Of a stretch of DNA of 64,000 bases, positions 53,106 through 63,941 are shown one piece after another. The position numbers and the translations under genes were made by a program. A model generated the notes under the pieces. That model had not been told where the DNA came from, searched no databases, and saw only the letters and a list, made by a program, of their open reading frames with translations. The stretch comes from Clarkia xantiana subsp. parviflora (lineage: Eukaryota; Streptophyta; Magnoliopsida; Myrtales; Onagraceae): positions 47,727,774 through 47,791,773 of the forward strand of contig JAPTYO010000001.1 of NCBI GenBank assembly GCA_036873135.1, written 5' to 3'. Numbering within the stretch: the stretch's first letter is position 1; each line of letters opens with the position of its first letter.

Positions 53106-55021
53106 ATCTATACCTAGGATTACCTATTGATTGGACTACCCAGAAGAAAGCTATAGGAGTATCCCTCCTTAGTAGAATCACAGATCGTATTCAGGGTTGG
53201 ATGAGCTCCTTACTCTCCCCAGCAGGTAAGGAGGTTCTCATTAAATCTACGGCAGCGTCTATGGCTACATATGCTATGTCTACCATCCAATTGCCTCTAG
53301 GGATACTAGACAAAATGGATCAGGTAATGCGATCCTTTTGGTGGAGTACTTCAAGAAATACGAGGGGAATTGCTTGGATTGCTTGGTCTTCTGTGGCTGC
53401 TTCAAAGAAGGATGGGGGCCTTGGCTTCAGAACAGCAAGAGATTTCAATACAGCGCTGCTTCTCAAGAATGCTTGGAGGATACTGACAAAACATAACTCC
53501 CCTTGGGTTAAGGTTATCACAGCAAAATATCTCCATCATTCATCATTTTGGGAGGCCATACCAAATGCAAGTCAGTCTTTACCATGGAGAACCCTACTTA
53601 ATCTCAAACCCCATATGGTGGTGGGGAGCAGGTGGAGAATTGGCTCAGGGGCTTCTGTGAATTTCTGGACGGATCCATGGGTCCCCAATTTACCTTCAAT
53701 GTTGGAGTGGTGTCTTCCCAATATCCTACCAAATCCAACTAAAGTTTCTCAAATGATTGATACGGAATCACGAACTTGGATGTCAACAACTTTATCCTCT
53801 ATACTGCATCCTGTTGCAGTATCTGCTATATTGGACATTTCCCTCCCAATTTTTCCGGTTTCGGATACTCTGTTGTGGAATCACACTAAAAATGGAGCAT
53901 TCACTGTTAAATCTGCATATAACTACATCCATATAGCCCCATCCATCTCGGAAAACCCATCTTCGTCTGCACCCCCTGAGTCTGCTAGTCCTAATTTTTG
54001 GATTACACTTTGGAATCTCAAAGTTTTTCCAAAAATAAAGATGTTCGTCTGGAAGGGGTGCCGCAACAGCCTACCACTTGGATGTAATTTATATAAAAGA
54101 CTTAATACTGCTAATCCTTTCTGTGTTTTGTGCAAACAGAGTTTTGAGTCCTGGGATCACTTGGTTTGGAGTTGCCCATTTGCACGGCAAGCTTGGTTTG
54201 CTAGTCCTCTGTCAGTTCGGACAGATGCCTTGCCCTGCAGAACAGCAATGGACTGGTTAAAATTTAGTTTAGACAACAGGGATGTTCTAGTATCTACTTC
54301 AGATTTACTAGTGATTAAGTGTCTGATCATGTGGGAAATTTGGTTAGCTAGAAACAATGTTATTTTTCATAACTTAAGTCCTTCAATAGAGTCTGTAATT
54401 TCCAGCTTTCATAGGACTTATAATGACATTGTTGCTACTTTTGGTGTTATAACAGCCTCGACCAACGCCTTCATCCGTGCCAGAACAGACCTTCACACAA
54501 ACTCCACCCATAGATCATACCCAGCCACCCAAACCACCCCAGCCACCTTCACAGTAGATCATAATCAACTATCAACTCCATAACAACGTCCAGCTGTTAT
54601 TGTTGATGGTGTAGTTGATAAACTGAGCTGTCATGTCTTTGGTGCTGCTGTTTTGCTTGATGAGGAAGATACTGTTTTGGGTTGCTCGGTTATTTCCTTG
54701 CCTGGCATGGATCCACTCCTGGCTGAAGCCCTAGCTATTAGGACAGGTCTCCTGCTGTTTCCTCGGAATGCTGCCAATCGTTTTTTGTGGACTGATTCAC
54801 AGGTTTTAGTTAAGTTTCTAGGGCATCCGGATATTAGACCTTCCTTTTTGTTTGTTTTATTATCGGATATTGTTGAACTTTGTAGGTCAAAGTCTGTAAT
54901 TGTTGTTTTTCGTCCTCGTAAGTTTGTTCAAATTGCTCATATTATAGGGAAAAAGGCTAGTAAGTATCATCTCACCGGGACTTGGTTAGCCCGGGACATT
55001 CCTACTATCATTTTCTCTTAG
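53106..55021 (+). pseudogene. LINE ORF2, second part: thumb, zinc region and RNase H
   Basis: It resumes at the base after Tat2 with YLGLPIDWTTQKK, in frame with the part left of Tat2. IQGWMSSLLSPAGKEVLIKS, then DGGLGFRTARDFNTALLLKN follow. The zinc-binding region KMFVWKGCRNSLPLGCN and CVLCKQSFESWDHLVWSCPF lies near 54040-54190. A TAA at 54581-54583 interrupts the frame. The same frame then runs 54584-55021 as an RNase H-like domain (VFGAAVLLDEEDTVLG, LAEALAIRTGL, LWTDSQVLVKFL, IIGKKASKY), ending in TAG. RNase H at the C terminus is usual for plant L1 elements. Confidence 0.9.
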
Positions 55022-55206
55022 TTTGTATTTGTGTTTGGTTGCCTTGGCAGCTTTGTCATCTATTATTATTAAAAGGCTTCGTTACCAAAAAAAAAAAAAA
55101 AATTGTGTTACCTTAATTCTAACCAAGCAGTGATATAAATCTACTGTTTCTAATTACCATTGGCTATGCATTCTTCGATCGTCTTCATAAGTGTCAGAGC
55201 CTGTCT

Positions 55207-55468
55207 CCAAAGGGAAGTGAAATTGGGAATTTGAGAGGGTAGGGGCATTTTTGTCAAATAAAATTATGATTTTTGTTGTTAAAAAAAAAAAAATAAACAT
55301 CACGTGCAGGGCACATGGGGTAATAACTGCCATTTTTTATGGAATTTTAACGGAGGTACTAAAATGGTACAAAATGAAAAACGTTGGTACCAAAAGTGTA
55401 CAAAAAAAAAGAAGTAGTACCAAAGTGGATTCTGCTCAAAGTAGTGGTACCAAAGAAACCCTTATCCC
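55207..55468 (-). repeat. MULE-1 right terminal inverted repeat
   Basis: Inverted partner of 37290-37551, ending AACCCTTATCCC. The 9-bp duplication AATATATTA follows at 55469-55477. Confidence 0.92.
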
Positions 55469-55477
55469 AATATATTA

Positions 55478-56214
55478 TTACCAAAAGACTTATTAGCCAT
55501 TTATTTAATGGACTAGTACGTTTTGGGGGAAAAAAAAAAATATTACGTAGCTTTTTTTTTTATAAAGAATATGGAAAATTTTCAGAAACCCTTGTGACTG
55601 TCTCTTTGGTTTGATATGTTTATGGGATTAGAGAAACCCTTATAAAGCAATTCTACTCTGTCAGGTATTATTATTAAAATATTATATATTATGCTTAAAT
55701 TATGTTATTACGTGGTACGGTAGACATAGACCGTGGCTAGGCTAGGCTAGGCTAGGCCGCTAGGGTACCAAAAACAGAGGAGGATCTTGTCGAATTTCAA
55801 GGGAGCACTGTTGTCGTGATTATCCATCCATATAGAAAATCATATCCTCTAATCGCTAAATCCAAAAGTTTATTATTGTTAATTAATGAAGAATTATATT
55901 ATTGTCACAATGAAATGAAAGTTTCAAACTTCTAGTCCTTTTGTCACTTACGCACTAAACTTAGGGGGGCCATGGTATGCATCCAATTCATTTGAAGCAA
56001 CTGTTTACAAATATATATTTAGAAAGACGATCCATATCCGATACATTTTTCGTTACGAAATTAGAGTTTTTCTTGAGAGTCTTAAGAGTTCAACGAAGTT
56101 AAAAGGGATTAAAATTATAAAATGAATTTGATTATACTTTCAAAGTTCAGTATACACATTATTATTATAAAAAATTGAAGGGATCTGGCTCATGTAGCTT
56201 CGTCCCTCTCTCCT
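55478..56214. other. AT-rich DNA, no gene found
   Basis: Holds a small (GGCTA)n run at about 55735-55756 and A/T runs. No coding region or element boundary is supported. Confidence 0.45.
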
Positions 56215-56715
56215 AACATTTCATTATATTTGTTATGTTGCCCAATGCACTACGTATGTTGTCTAATGTATCGCAATATTTTGAAATATTGCTAGATGCA
56301 CTACTCTACCAATCTACCATTAAATTTTAATAAAAATGTTGACAATGCCCATGTTGCTAACAAGAAACTAACAACAATATTATGATAATGTTACATGACA
56401 ATTAAAATATTAAAAAATAGAAAAATAAACTAAACTAAAAAATAAAAATCACAAAAATTACAGATAGGTTAACAAAAATTAAAAATATTGAAATAAATGT
56501 TATATTGATAATACTAAAAATATTTCCAAAAATAAAAATATATTTCACGTTAGTAGCATGTGATCGTCGTCATTTTATACGTAGTATTTAACGGACGACT
56601 AACATAGTTGTGCATCTGTCAACATTTCAAAATATAGTGGTGCATTTGGCAACACAAGAAAACAATATGGTGCATTTGGTAACAATTTCAAAACATAGTG
56701 ATGCATTTAGCTAAT
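56215..56715. mobile_element. Degenerate inverted-repeat element with terminal subrepeats
   Basis: The left end has TGTTGCCCAATGCACTAC and TGTTGTCTAATGTATCGC, then GCTAGATGCACTAC. The right end has inverted copies: GTGCATCTGTCAACATTTCA, GTGCATTTGGCAACA, GTGCATTTGGTAACA and ATGCATTTAGCTAA. The AT-rich core has no frame. The layout suggests a small Mutator-like or other DNA element with tandem motifs in each arm. No target duplication found. Confidence 0.45.
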
Positions 56716-57036
56716 TAACTCTTGCTTATATCAAGTTAATCAAAATTTCATATAGATTTTTTAATACAATCTCTTATTTAAATTATTCATAATCTTCTTT
56801 TCAGAATGTTTAGTATTTCTACGTTAGGTTATTTTGTGTGCCAATCATTATGTTTTTTTTTCTTTCAGAATGTTAAATAATTATGCATTATGTTGTTTCT
56901 TTCTTTGCCAAGATTTAAGCATGATTTCATCATAAGGAAGAACAATGGCATTTTCTTAATTAATGAAAATATGGATTAAAACTTTCGTTAATTTTCAAAT
57001 TGAATGTGAGTAAACTAGAACGAAGTCAGTATTAAT

Positions 57037-57776
57037 TGATATCTGCCTAATTCGGGTTTGTATTTACATTTAGGACTTCGCAAACACGTCGAAAACCACA
57101 AACGGATCCGAAAAAAAAACACCCGAGAAACAAAGCAGTCCGGACGCACGTATGCGTCCGGACCAGAACCTCCGGATTGCCCTAGGCGGTCCGGACCACG
57201 CCGGATGTCGAATCTGACGTGGTCCGGACCGCTAACGGGTACCGCGCGCATCCTTGTTTATCGTCCGAACACTGAGTAAAAGAGATCTCCTAGGCCAACT
57301 TAAACAAACCAGACGACGATTCTTACTTTCCTTTAAACCGGCGTCGAACCGCACTAAACCGGGATCGGTTCTAAGGTTGCCTATAAAGAGGGCACCATGG
57401 CCACCCATTTCAGATATGCTCAAGAGATTTGGCCTAGAAGCTCTGACCTCTCTCTAGTATATTCTCTCTCTAAACTCTCATTTAAGCATCGGAGATGGCT
57501 CAACCAGCATCACCCCCCGCTCTCCGTGCTGGTTATTGTCCTGTGTGCAGGTGAAGTCGCGCGAATGAGATAAGCTTACATTACCGACAAGCTTGCCCAG
57601 CTGTCAACCGTCAACCGTCAACTGACAGCCGTCAACCGTGCACAGCCGACAACCGTCAACCGCGCACTGGTCAACGGCCCCTTGCCGTCATCAAACAATC
57701 TGCTTCCGACACCCGACGTGTCCCCAAACCCGAAGTGCCGAAGAGTCCGACTACCCGGTTGGATTTGGACGCAACA
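57037..57776 (+). repeat. 5' LTR of the 57-kb element
   Basis: Contains GGTCCGGACC-type palindromic motifs (57150-57240), a likely TATA CCTATAAAGAGG (57380-57391), and the CT-rich leader seen again in the other LTR. Confidence 0.9.
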
Positions 57777-57777
57777 C

Positions 57778-57796
57778 TTGGCGCCGTCTGTGGGAA
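57778..57796 (+). other. Primer binding site of the 57-kb element
   Basis: TTGGCGCCGTCTGTGGGAA directly after the LTR, the same 19 bases as in Tat1. Confidence 0.8.
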
Positions 57797-57828
57797 TCGA
57801 ACAAGAAGCCATATCGCACTACGAGCTA

Positions 57829-58322
57829 TGACAAGCAATCAACCTCCTCCTGATAATGTCAACCCGACGGAAAAGAAAAGAGGCCCTGGACACCCGAAGA
57901 GGGTTGCAACCACAAATCAGAAGTCGACGAGGAGTCAGCCTGGAACTTCTCAGATCCCCGAGGCCACATCCAATGCTTCCTCCGTGCCAACCAGAAGCGT
58001 GCCCGCCGCACAGCACGGTCCCGAAGTCCAGAATGCAGTGCGCGTAACACCCCCGCCCGGGTTCGAGCCTAGGACGCCAAGCGCCGAGTGCCAAGTACCA
58101 GTGCCGAGTGCCAGTGCCGAGTGCCAACGCCAGCGCCGAGTGCCAGTACCGAGTGCTAGTGCCGAGTGCCCGTGCCGAGTGCCCGTGTCAAGTGCCAGTG
58201 CCGAGTGTCCTTGTGCCGAGTGCCCGTGCCAAGTGCTAGCGCCTCAACCCTGCAGCCTGAAAATACAACCGACAGTCATGACAACGTGCATACACGCAAC
58301 AGTCAGTCATACAGACATCTGA
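57829..58322 (+). pseudogene. Gag-like N-terminal remnant ending in a minisatellite
   Basis: From the ATG at 57829, MTSNQPPPDNVNP is followed by a basic, Gln/Pro/Ser-rich stretch like the start of Tat gag proteins. From about 58070 to 58240 the frame is carried by degenerate repeats of GCCGAGTGCCAGTACC-type units (reading PSASAEC). It ends in TGA at 58320-58322. No gag core or zinc knuckle follows. Confidence 0.5.
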
Positions 58323-58539
58323 GCAGTGTACACTCCATATGGAACAACTATGTACGTACAAGACTCGTTAGTCTTCGCGCAACAAGCAACAAACATCCCA
58401 CGATGGGGGGCAACCCCCTATACTCATCAATCATTATGGTGACATCCGCTCTGCATTTACATCAAGCCCATAGGGACAACATGCGTGGCAACCAACAAGG
58501 AAAAAATTCTAAGTGTTGGAACAAGCGCGCGCATACATA

Positions 58540-59065
58540 ACAAGCGCGCACATACATGACGGGATGTCGACCATCAAGGAATATTTTCTAAGTGTTCCTC
58601 CATGTCAGCAGTCGACACATGACGAGATGTCGACCATCAGTGAATATTTTCCAAGTATTCCTCCATGTCAGCAGTCGACACATGACGGGATGTCGAACAT
58701 CAATGAATATTTTCTAAGTATTCCTCCATGTCAGCATTCGACACAGGACGGGATGTCGATCATCAAGGAATATTTTCTAAGTATTCCTCTATGTCAGCAG
58801 TCGACACATGACGGGGTGTCGACCATCAAGGAATATTTTCTAAGTGTTCCTCCATGTCAGCAGTCGACACATGACTGGATGTCGACCATCAAGGAAAATT
58901 TTCTAAGTGTTCCTCCATGTCAGCAATCGACACATGACAGGATGTCAACTATCAAGGAATATTTTCTGAGTGTTCCTCCATGACAGCGGTCGACACATGA
59001 CAGGGTGTCGACTATCAAACGAATATTTTCTAAGTGTTCTACCATGTCGGCAGTCGACACGTGAC
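58540..59065 (+). repeat. 63-bp tandem array, about eight copies, open in one frame
   Basis: Units begin near 58561, 58624, 58687, 58750, 58813, 58876, 58939 and 59002, exactly 63 bp apart for most. The core is GATGTCGACCATCAAGGAAT then ATTTTCTAAGTGTTCCTCCA. One frame (58513-58983) reads through seven copies as a 21-residue repeat containing MSTIKEYFLSVPPCQQST. The last copies break the frame. Confidence 0.95.
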
Positions 59066-59261
59066 GAGCAACCAATGACAGTCGAAAAAGATCAAATAGC
59101 GAAAATCATGCAGTCAATAAGTCTCCCGACGAGAATTCAAGGGGGGGCAAAATTAAGGCTTTCGCGCCCAATTGTCAAAAAAGTCACCCCTGAGGTCAAC
59201 TCCGAACCTAAATTTGGCTTATATCCTATCTTAAAATAGAGTCAAGTATGGTTTGAACCGT

Positions 59262-59284
59262 TTCTTGACTCGGGGGGCAAGTTA
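59262..59284 (+). other. Polypurine tract of the 57-kb element
   Basis: TTGACTCGGGGGGCAAGTTA lies directly before the 3' LTR and resembles the Tat2 tract. Confidence 0.7.
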
Positions 59285-60035
59285 TGGATATCTGCCCAAT
59301 TCGGGTTCGTATTTACATTCAGGACTTCGCAAACTCGTCGAAAACCACAAACGGATCCGAAAAACAAACACCCGAGGAACAAAACGGTCCGGACACACGT
59401 ATGCGTCCGGACCGGAATCTCCGAATTGCCTTAGGCAGTCCGGACCGGTCCGGATTGCCCTAGGTGGTCCGGAACACGCCGGATATCGAATCTGACGTGG
59501 TCCCGCGCATCCTTGTTTATCGTCCGAACACTGAGTAAAAGAGTTCTCCTAGGCCAAACTTAAACAAACCATACGACTGTTCTTACTTTCCTTTAAATCG
59601 GCGTCGAACCGCACACAAACCGGGATCGGTCTAAAGTTGTCTATAAATATGGGACCTTGGCCACCCATTTCAGATATGCTCAAGAGATTTGGCCTAGAAG
59701 CTCTGACCTCTCTCTAGGATTTTCTCTCTCTAGACTCTCATTTAAGCACGGAGAGGGCTCAACCAGCATCACCCTCCACTCTCCGTGCTGGTTATTGTCC
59801 CGTGTGCAGGTGAAGTCGCGCGAAGGAGATAAGCTTACCTCAGCGACAAGCTTGCTCAGCTGTCAACCGTCAACCGTCAACCGACATCCGTCAACCGTGC
59901 ACAGCCGACAACCGTCAACCGCGCACCGGTCAACAGACCCTTGCCGTCATCAAATTATCCGCTTCCGACACCCGACGTGTCTCCATACCCAAAGTGCCGA
60001 AGAGTCCGACTACCCGATTAGATTTGGAAGCAACA
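59285..60035 (+). repeat. 3' LTR of the 57-kb element
   Basis: Partner of 57037-57776. It has an extra GGTCCGGATTGCCCTAGGTG block near 59449 and lacks the ACCGCTAACGGGTACCG block of the left copy. Confidence 0.9.
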
Positions 60036-61854
60036 ACTATTACCCCTTGAAAGTTGAAGCTCGTGCAAAGTCTAACATGAAAATTATAACAATATATAGA
60101 GTAATGCTAGATTTTTTTTACGCGACATTTAGAAAAAAGAAGAGCATGATTAATAACATGAACCTTAAACTCACGGAAAGATTAAAGTATATGTGAATTA
60201 TATTACCGACTGGAGTAATTAATTAGTAAGTGGGAAGAGAGTGTAACTGTAAAATGAATTAATTAATTAATAATGGGGAGAATTAATTCATGTCCGGTCT
60301 GGTCTGTGGTTTGGACATATCTCGAGCCGTGTGTCTGTTCCCTACCTGTTCTGTTCCTCGTTGACCCTTTCTTTTTCTAGGTAATCCTTAGCCGTTAGCA
60401 GCTTTTTTGTGTTTACCCTTTTTTAGTTTCTCTTTACATTTTCTAATTTAATCATCATCATATAATAATTTTGTACCCATCAGTTAGAGATTTATAATAT
60501 AGAAGCTGGCAAAAAAAAAAAAAAATTATATAATATAGAAAATTTGTAGTAGAATAGAATACTTCAAGATTAATTAATAGGCTCTTGACACGCTTCATGC
60601 CTTCATCCCTTTGCAATTTGAATTGAATATATATAATTGGTTCAATTTTACATTTATAGTTTATTAAGTACTAACAGACTTATATTATTGTTTATAGAAA
60701 AAAAGACTTATATTCTTATTATTAATTAATTAATTATTATAACAACGGGACACTATGGTAAATTTACGAGAATCCAAAGTATAATATCATATTATTGACG
60801 CAGAAGACTTTAGAGTGTTTTTTTTTATAGTAAAAATGACACTGCGATGTTTTTCACTCTAGGATTGTTTTCTCATAAATATACTGAGGATTGCGTAAAC
60901 ACTTGATATGTGGATTCCAATTTGCGTAAACACTTGATTATCACCTAAACACTGTAAGAATAATTCATGTTGCAATTTAACATTTCACTTTTTTTTTTTT
61001 TATATATTCAAGGTTTGAAATATCATATTGGTTCATTTCTAATTTTTTACTATTAAAAGTGACTAAACAAAAATATATTTTGCAAGCATTAAAAAAAGCT
61101 TAAACCATCAGCAAATCTGATATTTCGTAAAAGTGAAAAGTAACATTTTTTTTATAGGTTAAAGATGCTTATTTTATCACCAAAATTAGACGGGAAAAGA
61201 GGAAACAACAAATATGATATTTTCGACATCGAATATTGAAAAAAAAAAAACTGAAACAAAAAATCACAATATTACATATATGTGGGATTGTAAATAGTTA
61301 CTAAATTTTTATTTGTTTTATATCTCCAATTTGGTAAATGAAAACACAAGTTCAAACCAACGTATATGAGTGAGTTTTCATTTTTAGGAATACTTTTAAT
61401 GTATTTTAGTTGGCGTAAATGTTGTAAATGGATAGAGAATCAATCGAGATGAATATAATTTATTATCATTCATAAAGTTAGTTACAAAGTTTGTTTACTT
61501 GATCTATATATATAGATAGCTTGGACCGCAAACAACAGTAAATCAGAGTAAGTAAGCTAACTAAAACTAACTAATTTATAATAGTAGCAAATACAATATG
61601 TCTACAAATGTGACCGAAAAATTATATGAGTCAGTAATTCTGTGTGAATTACCTCACAACATTCTCACTAAATTAGTTTATTCAGTTATATTAAAGTTTT
61701 ACTAACAAGTCTTCAAAGTATTTCAATTGATCAAATGTAAAATGAAAATTTATTATATGGATTAAGTAGATCACCTAATTTTAGACCTATTCAATTATTA
61801 GAATTAAATAACTCAATATTAGTGGATTAAATATTAAAAGTATGAAATAGAAGG
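60036..61854. other. AT-rich intergenic DNA, no gene found
   Basis: Many A and T runs and ATTAATTAATTA stretches. Short direct repeat GCGTAAACACTTGAT at about 60893 and 60925. No supported gene. Confidence 0.5.
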
Positions 61855-61863
61855 AAAAAAAAT

Positions 61864-62781
61864 GGGTTAAGAACCTATGAAAGGTCTGAACTATCGTCCA
61901 TGTTAACGGGAGATGTCTGAAATTTAAAAAGTTAATAACAGAGGTCTGAAATTTCAATTTTGTTGATTTGAGGTTTTCCGTCCATTTTTAAGGTTAAATT
62001 TAACAAAATTGTGTGAAATGACATTTTTGCCCCTTTAATATTTTGTTTTATTTAATATCTTATTTAAGAAAATGTGAAATGACAATTTTACCCCTAAAGT
62101 CAAATTAAAACCACCCACCTCCGGCCACCGCCACCCGACTCCGGCCACCACCACCCGACTCCGGCGACCACCACCTCGACTCCGACGACCACCACCCGGC
62201 TCCGGCGACCCGACTCCGGCCACCATATCGGCAAAAAAGCTCCGATCGGGGCCAAAAAGCTCCGATCGGGGCCAAAAAAGCTCCGATCGGAGCCACAGAG
62301 CTCCGGTCGGGGCCACAGCGGTCGGGGCCACAGAGCTCCGATCTGGAGCTCTATGGCCCCGACCGGAGCCACAGAGCTCCAGATCGGAGCTCTGTGGCCC
62401 CGATCGGAGCCCAATCGGGGCCGGTGGCTCCGATTTTGGCCCAATTTGAGCCTTGGTAGTGGTCGCCGGAGTACGGTGGTGGTCGCCGGAGTACGATTGG
62501 TGGTCGCCGGAGTACCGTGGTGGCTTCAAGGGCATTTTGGTCTTTTCACTCCATGCATGTGAGGGGCACACTTGATAGAAGGGCATTTTCGGAATTTTAT
62601 TTAATTTCCGGTCACATGCCAAGCATGTGACCAACTTCCGTTAGTATTAACGGAAAAAACTAACGGAGACCGCTGTTATCAACAAAACAGAAATTTCAGA
62701 CCTCTGTTATTAACTTTTTAAATTTCAGACCTCTCCCGTTAACATGGGTGATAGTTCAGACCTTTCATAGGTTCTTAACCC
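61864..62781. mobile_element. MULE-2: non-autonomous Mutator-like element (918 bp)
   Basis: Inverted ends start GGGTTAAGAACCTATGAAAG and extend at least 110 bp (to about 61985 and from about 62645), with shared blocks GGTCTGAACTATC, TTTAAAAAGTTAATAACAGA and GGTCTGAAATTTC. The 9-bp duplication AAAAAAAAT flanks both sides (61855-61863 and 62782-62790). The interior (62100-62530) is very GC-rich and repetitive (CCGGCCACC, AGCTCCGATCGGGGCCA). It has long low-complexity open frames on both strands but no recognisable gene and no transposase. Confidence 0.9.
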
Positions 62782-62790
62782 AAAAAAAAT

Positions 62791-63690
62791 CCACGAATCC
62801 CTAATAAAAAAAATTGTAATTAAGTTGGAGTGTATAAGAATTAAGAACGTCTTATTGTTTATTTTACGTTAATTAAATAATAAAATACTTATATATTCAG
62901 TTACAATAAAAATTATTTTCCGAAAATTCGAGATATGTATTCTATTCGAAAATATGTACCGTGTCTGATAGATCCGTTACACGACTAAACACGTTTTTAG
63001 GTATGTCTGTGTAGATCTGATCTGTAGGTCCAACGATAGACACGCATTGACACGATTTATCTAAAACTTAATATTTATTTATAAAGATCAGTAATTGTAA
63101 AATACATTACAACTATGATGCAGCATGATGGGATAGACGCGTAGAAATTAAAATAATAACGAAATCAGACGCAAGGTTTGAGGAAATAATCTCAAATAAC
63201 GACAAAGTCCAAATTAATCAAAAATTACAACAACAAAAAATCGAAATAACATTAAAATAAGATTTTAAGCCTCGAAACAATGAAATTTGACCAAAAAGCA
63301 GCGCAACACACGACATACCCATGAGTTTTGATCTAAACGCCGTTTCCGCACGAAAAACACTATTCACGCGCCAAATTTCGACAGTTGAAAGTCCGGGACT
63401 AGAAACCGCATAATTCTCGAAATTTCAGAGTTAATCGGTTTCGCCCGCATCAAATTACTTATTCAGTACATTAATATATATTTACAAAACTTATAATATG
63501 TTTTAGTTGTATTCGTAATTGACATTATTTAATCGGTAAACCATGAAATTCCAATCTTAGTGTATAAAGTCATTAACTTGCCTTAGTTAAACTATAGGAA
63601 AAAGTAGCATATATACTATATTAGAAAACTGTTGATTATCGATGAGTAAAGTTTGTTTTTTTTCACCAAAAAGATTGAATTTTTCATTTT
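62791..63690. other. AT-rich DNA, no gene found
   Basis: No coding region is supported. GTGTCTG/GACACG motifs near 62950-63060 may belong to the hAT-like element whose end lies at 63941. Confidence 0.4.
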
Positions 63691-63941
63691 CATAAAGTCC
63701 CGTGTCGACACGGGATCTATTTTGACACGGCATGGCGTGTCAAAAAAGATCATGTGTCAACACGAGATCTGTTTTGACACGAAAATTCCGTGTCTCGTGT
63801 TCGTATCCCGTGTGAGATGGGATCTGCCCGTGTCAACTCCCGTGTTTGGAAAACTAGCGACACATTTAAGGTGATATGTTTTGACACAAGACATCCGTTG
63901 ACACACGTGTCACTAGCGACACGACACAATTGCCACCCCTA
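63691..63941. mobile_element. Right terminal region of an hAT-like DNA transposon
   Basis: The end TTGCCACCCCTA (63930-63941) is the reverse complement of TAGGGGTGGCAA, a common plant hAT terminus. The subterminal region is dense in short inverted motifs (CGTGTCGACACGGG, TTTTGACACG, CACTAGCGACACGACAC), as hAT transposase sites often are. The left end was not found in the window. Confidence 0.55.

Larger units (their letters stand above)
37938..55100 (+). mobile_element. Full-length L1-type LINE, about 6.7 kb, interrupted by Tat2
   Basis: It starts right after the 16-bp duplication with a CT-rich leader (37938-38161), then ORF1 (DUF4283-like plus zinc knuckle), ORF2 (endonuclease, reverse transcriptase, zinc region, RNase H) and poly-A (about 55087-55100). 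Removing Tat2 and one copy of ATCTA (42675-53110) leaves 6727 bp, a normal length for a plant L1. Two in-frame TAA stops in ORF2 and a frame slip in ORF1 inactivate it. The retained 5' end is notable, since most LINE copies are truncated. Confidence 0.95.
37290..55468. mobile_element. Mutator-like element (MULE-1), 1000 bp of its own sequence, disrupted by a LINE
   Basis: Terminal inverted repeats of about 262 bp (37290-37551 and 55207-55468) begin GGGATAAGGG. The 9-bp duplication AATATATTA flanks them at 37281-37289 and 55469-55477, the length typical of Mutator-like elements. Removing the LINE and its duplicated 16 bp leaves 1000 bp. It has no transposase, so it was moved in trans. The interior between the left repeat and the LINE is GC-rich and unlike the repeats. 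Confidence 0.93.
57037..60035 (+). mobile_element. Small non-autonomous LTR retrotransposon (Tat-related, LARD/TRIM type)
   Basis: LTRs lie at 57037-57776 (740 bp) and 59285-60035 (751 bp). They start TGATATCTGCC or TGGATATCTGCC and end GCAACA. The primer site follows the left LTR and a G-rich tract precedes the right one. The 1.5-kb interior has a gag-like N terminus, a short minisatellite and a 63-bp tandem array, but no enzyme genes. The LTRs differ by many substitutions and indels, and I see no matching 5-bp flanks (TTAAT against ACTAT). So it is older than Tat1 and Tat2, or its ends come from different copies. Confidence 0.9.

Noticed and set aside
52925..54583. A 552-codon plus-strand frame starting in the Tat2 LTR and running into the LINE
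   Set aside because: The first 60 or so codons are LTR sequence, also open in the other LTR (43306). The fusion is a chance result of the Tat2 insertion, not a gene.
62035..62634. A 199-codon minus-strand frame in MULE-2
   Set aside because: Low-complexity Gly/Arg/Ser-rich translation of a repetitive GC-rich core; other frames are equally open.
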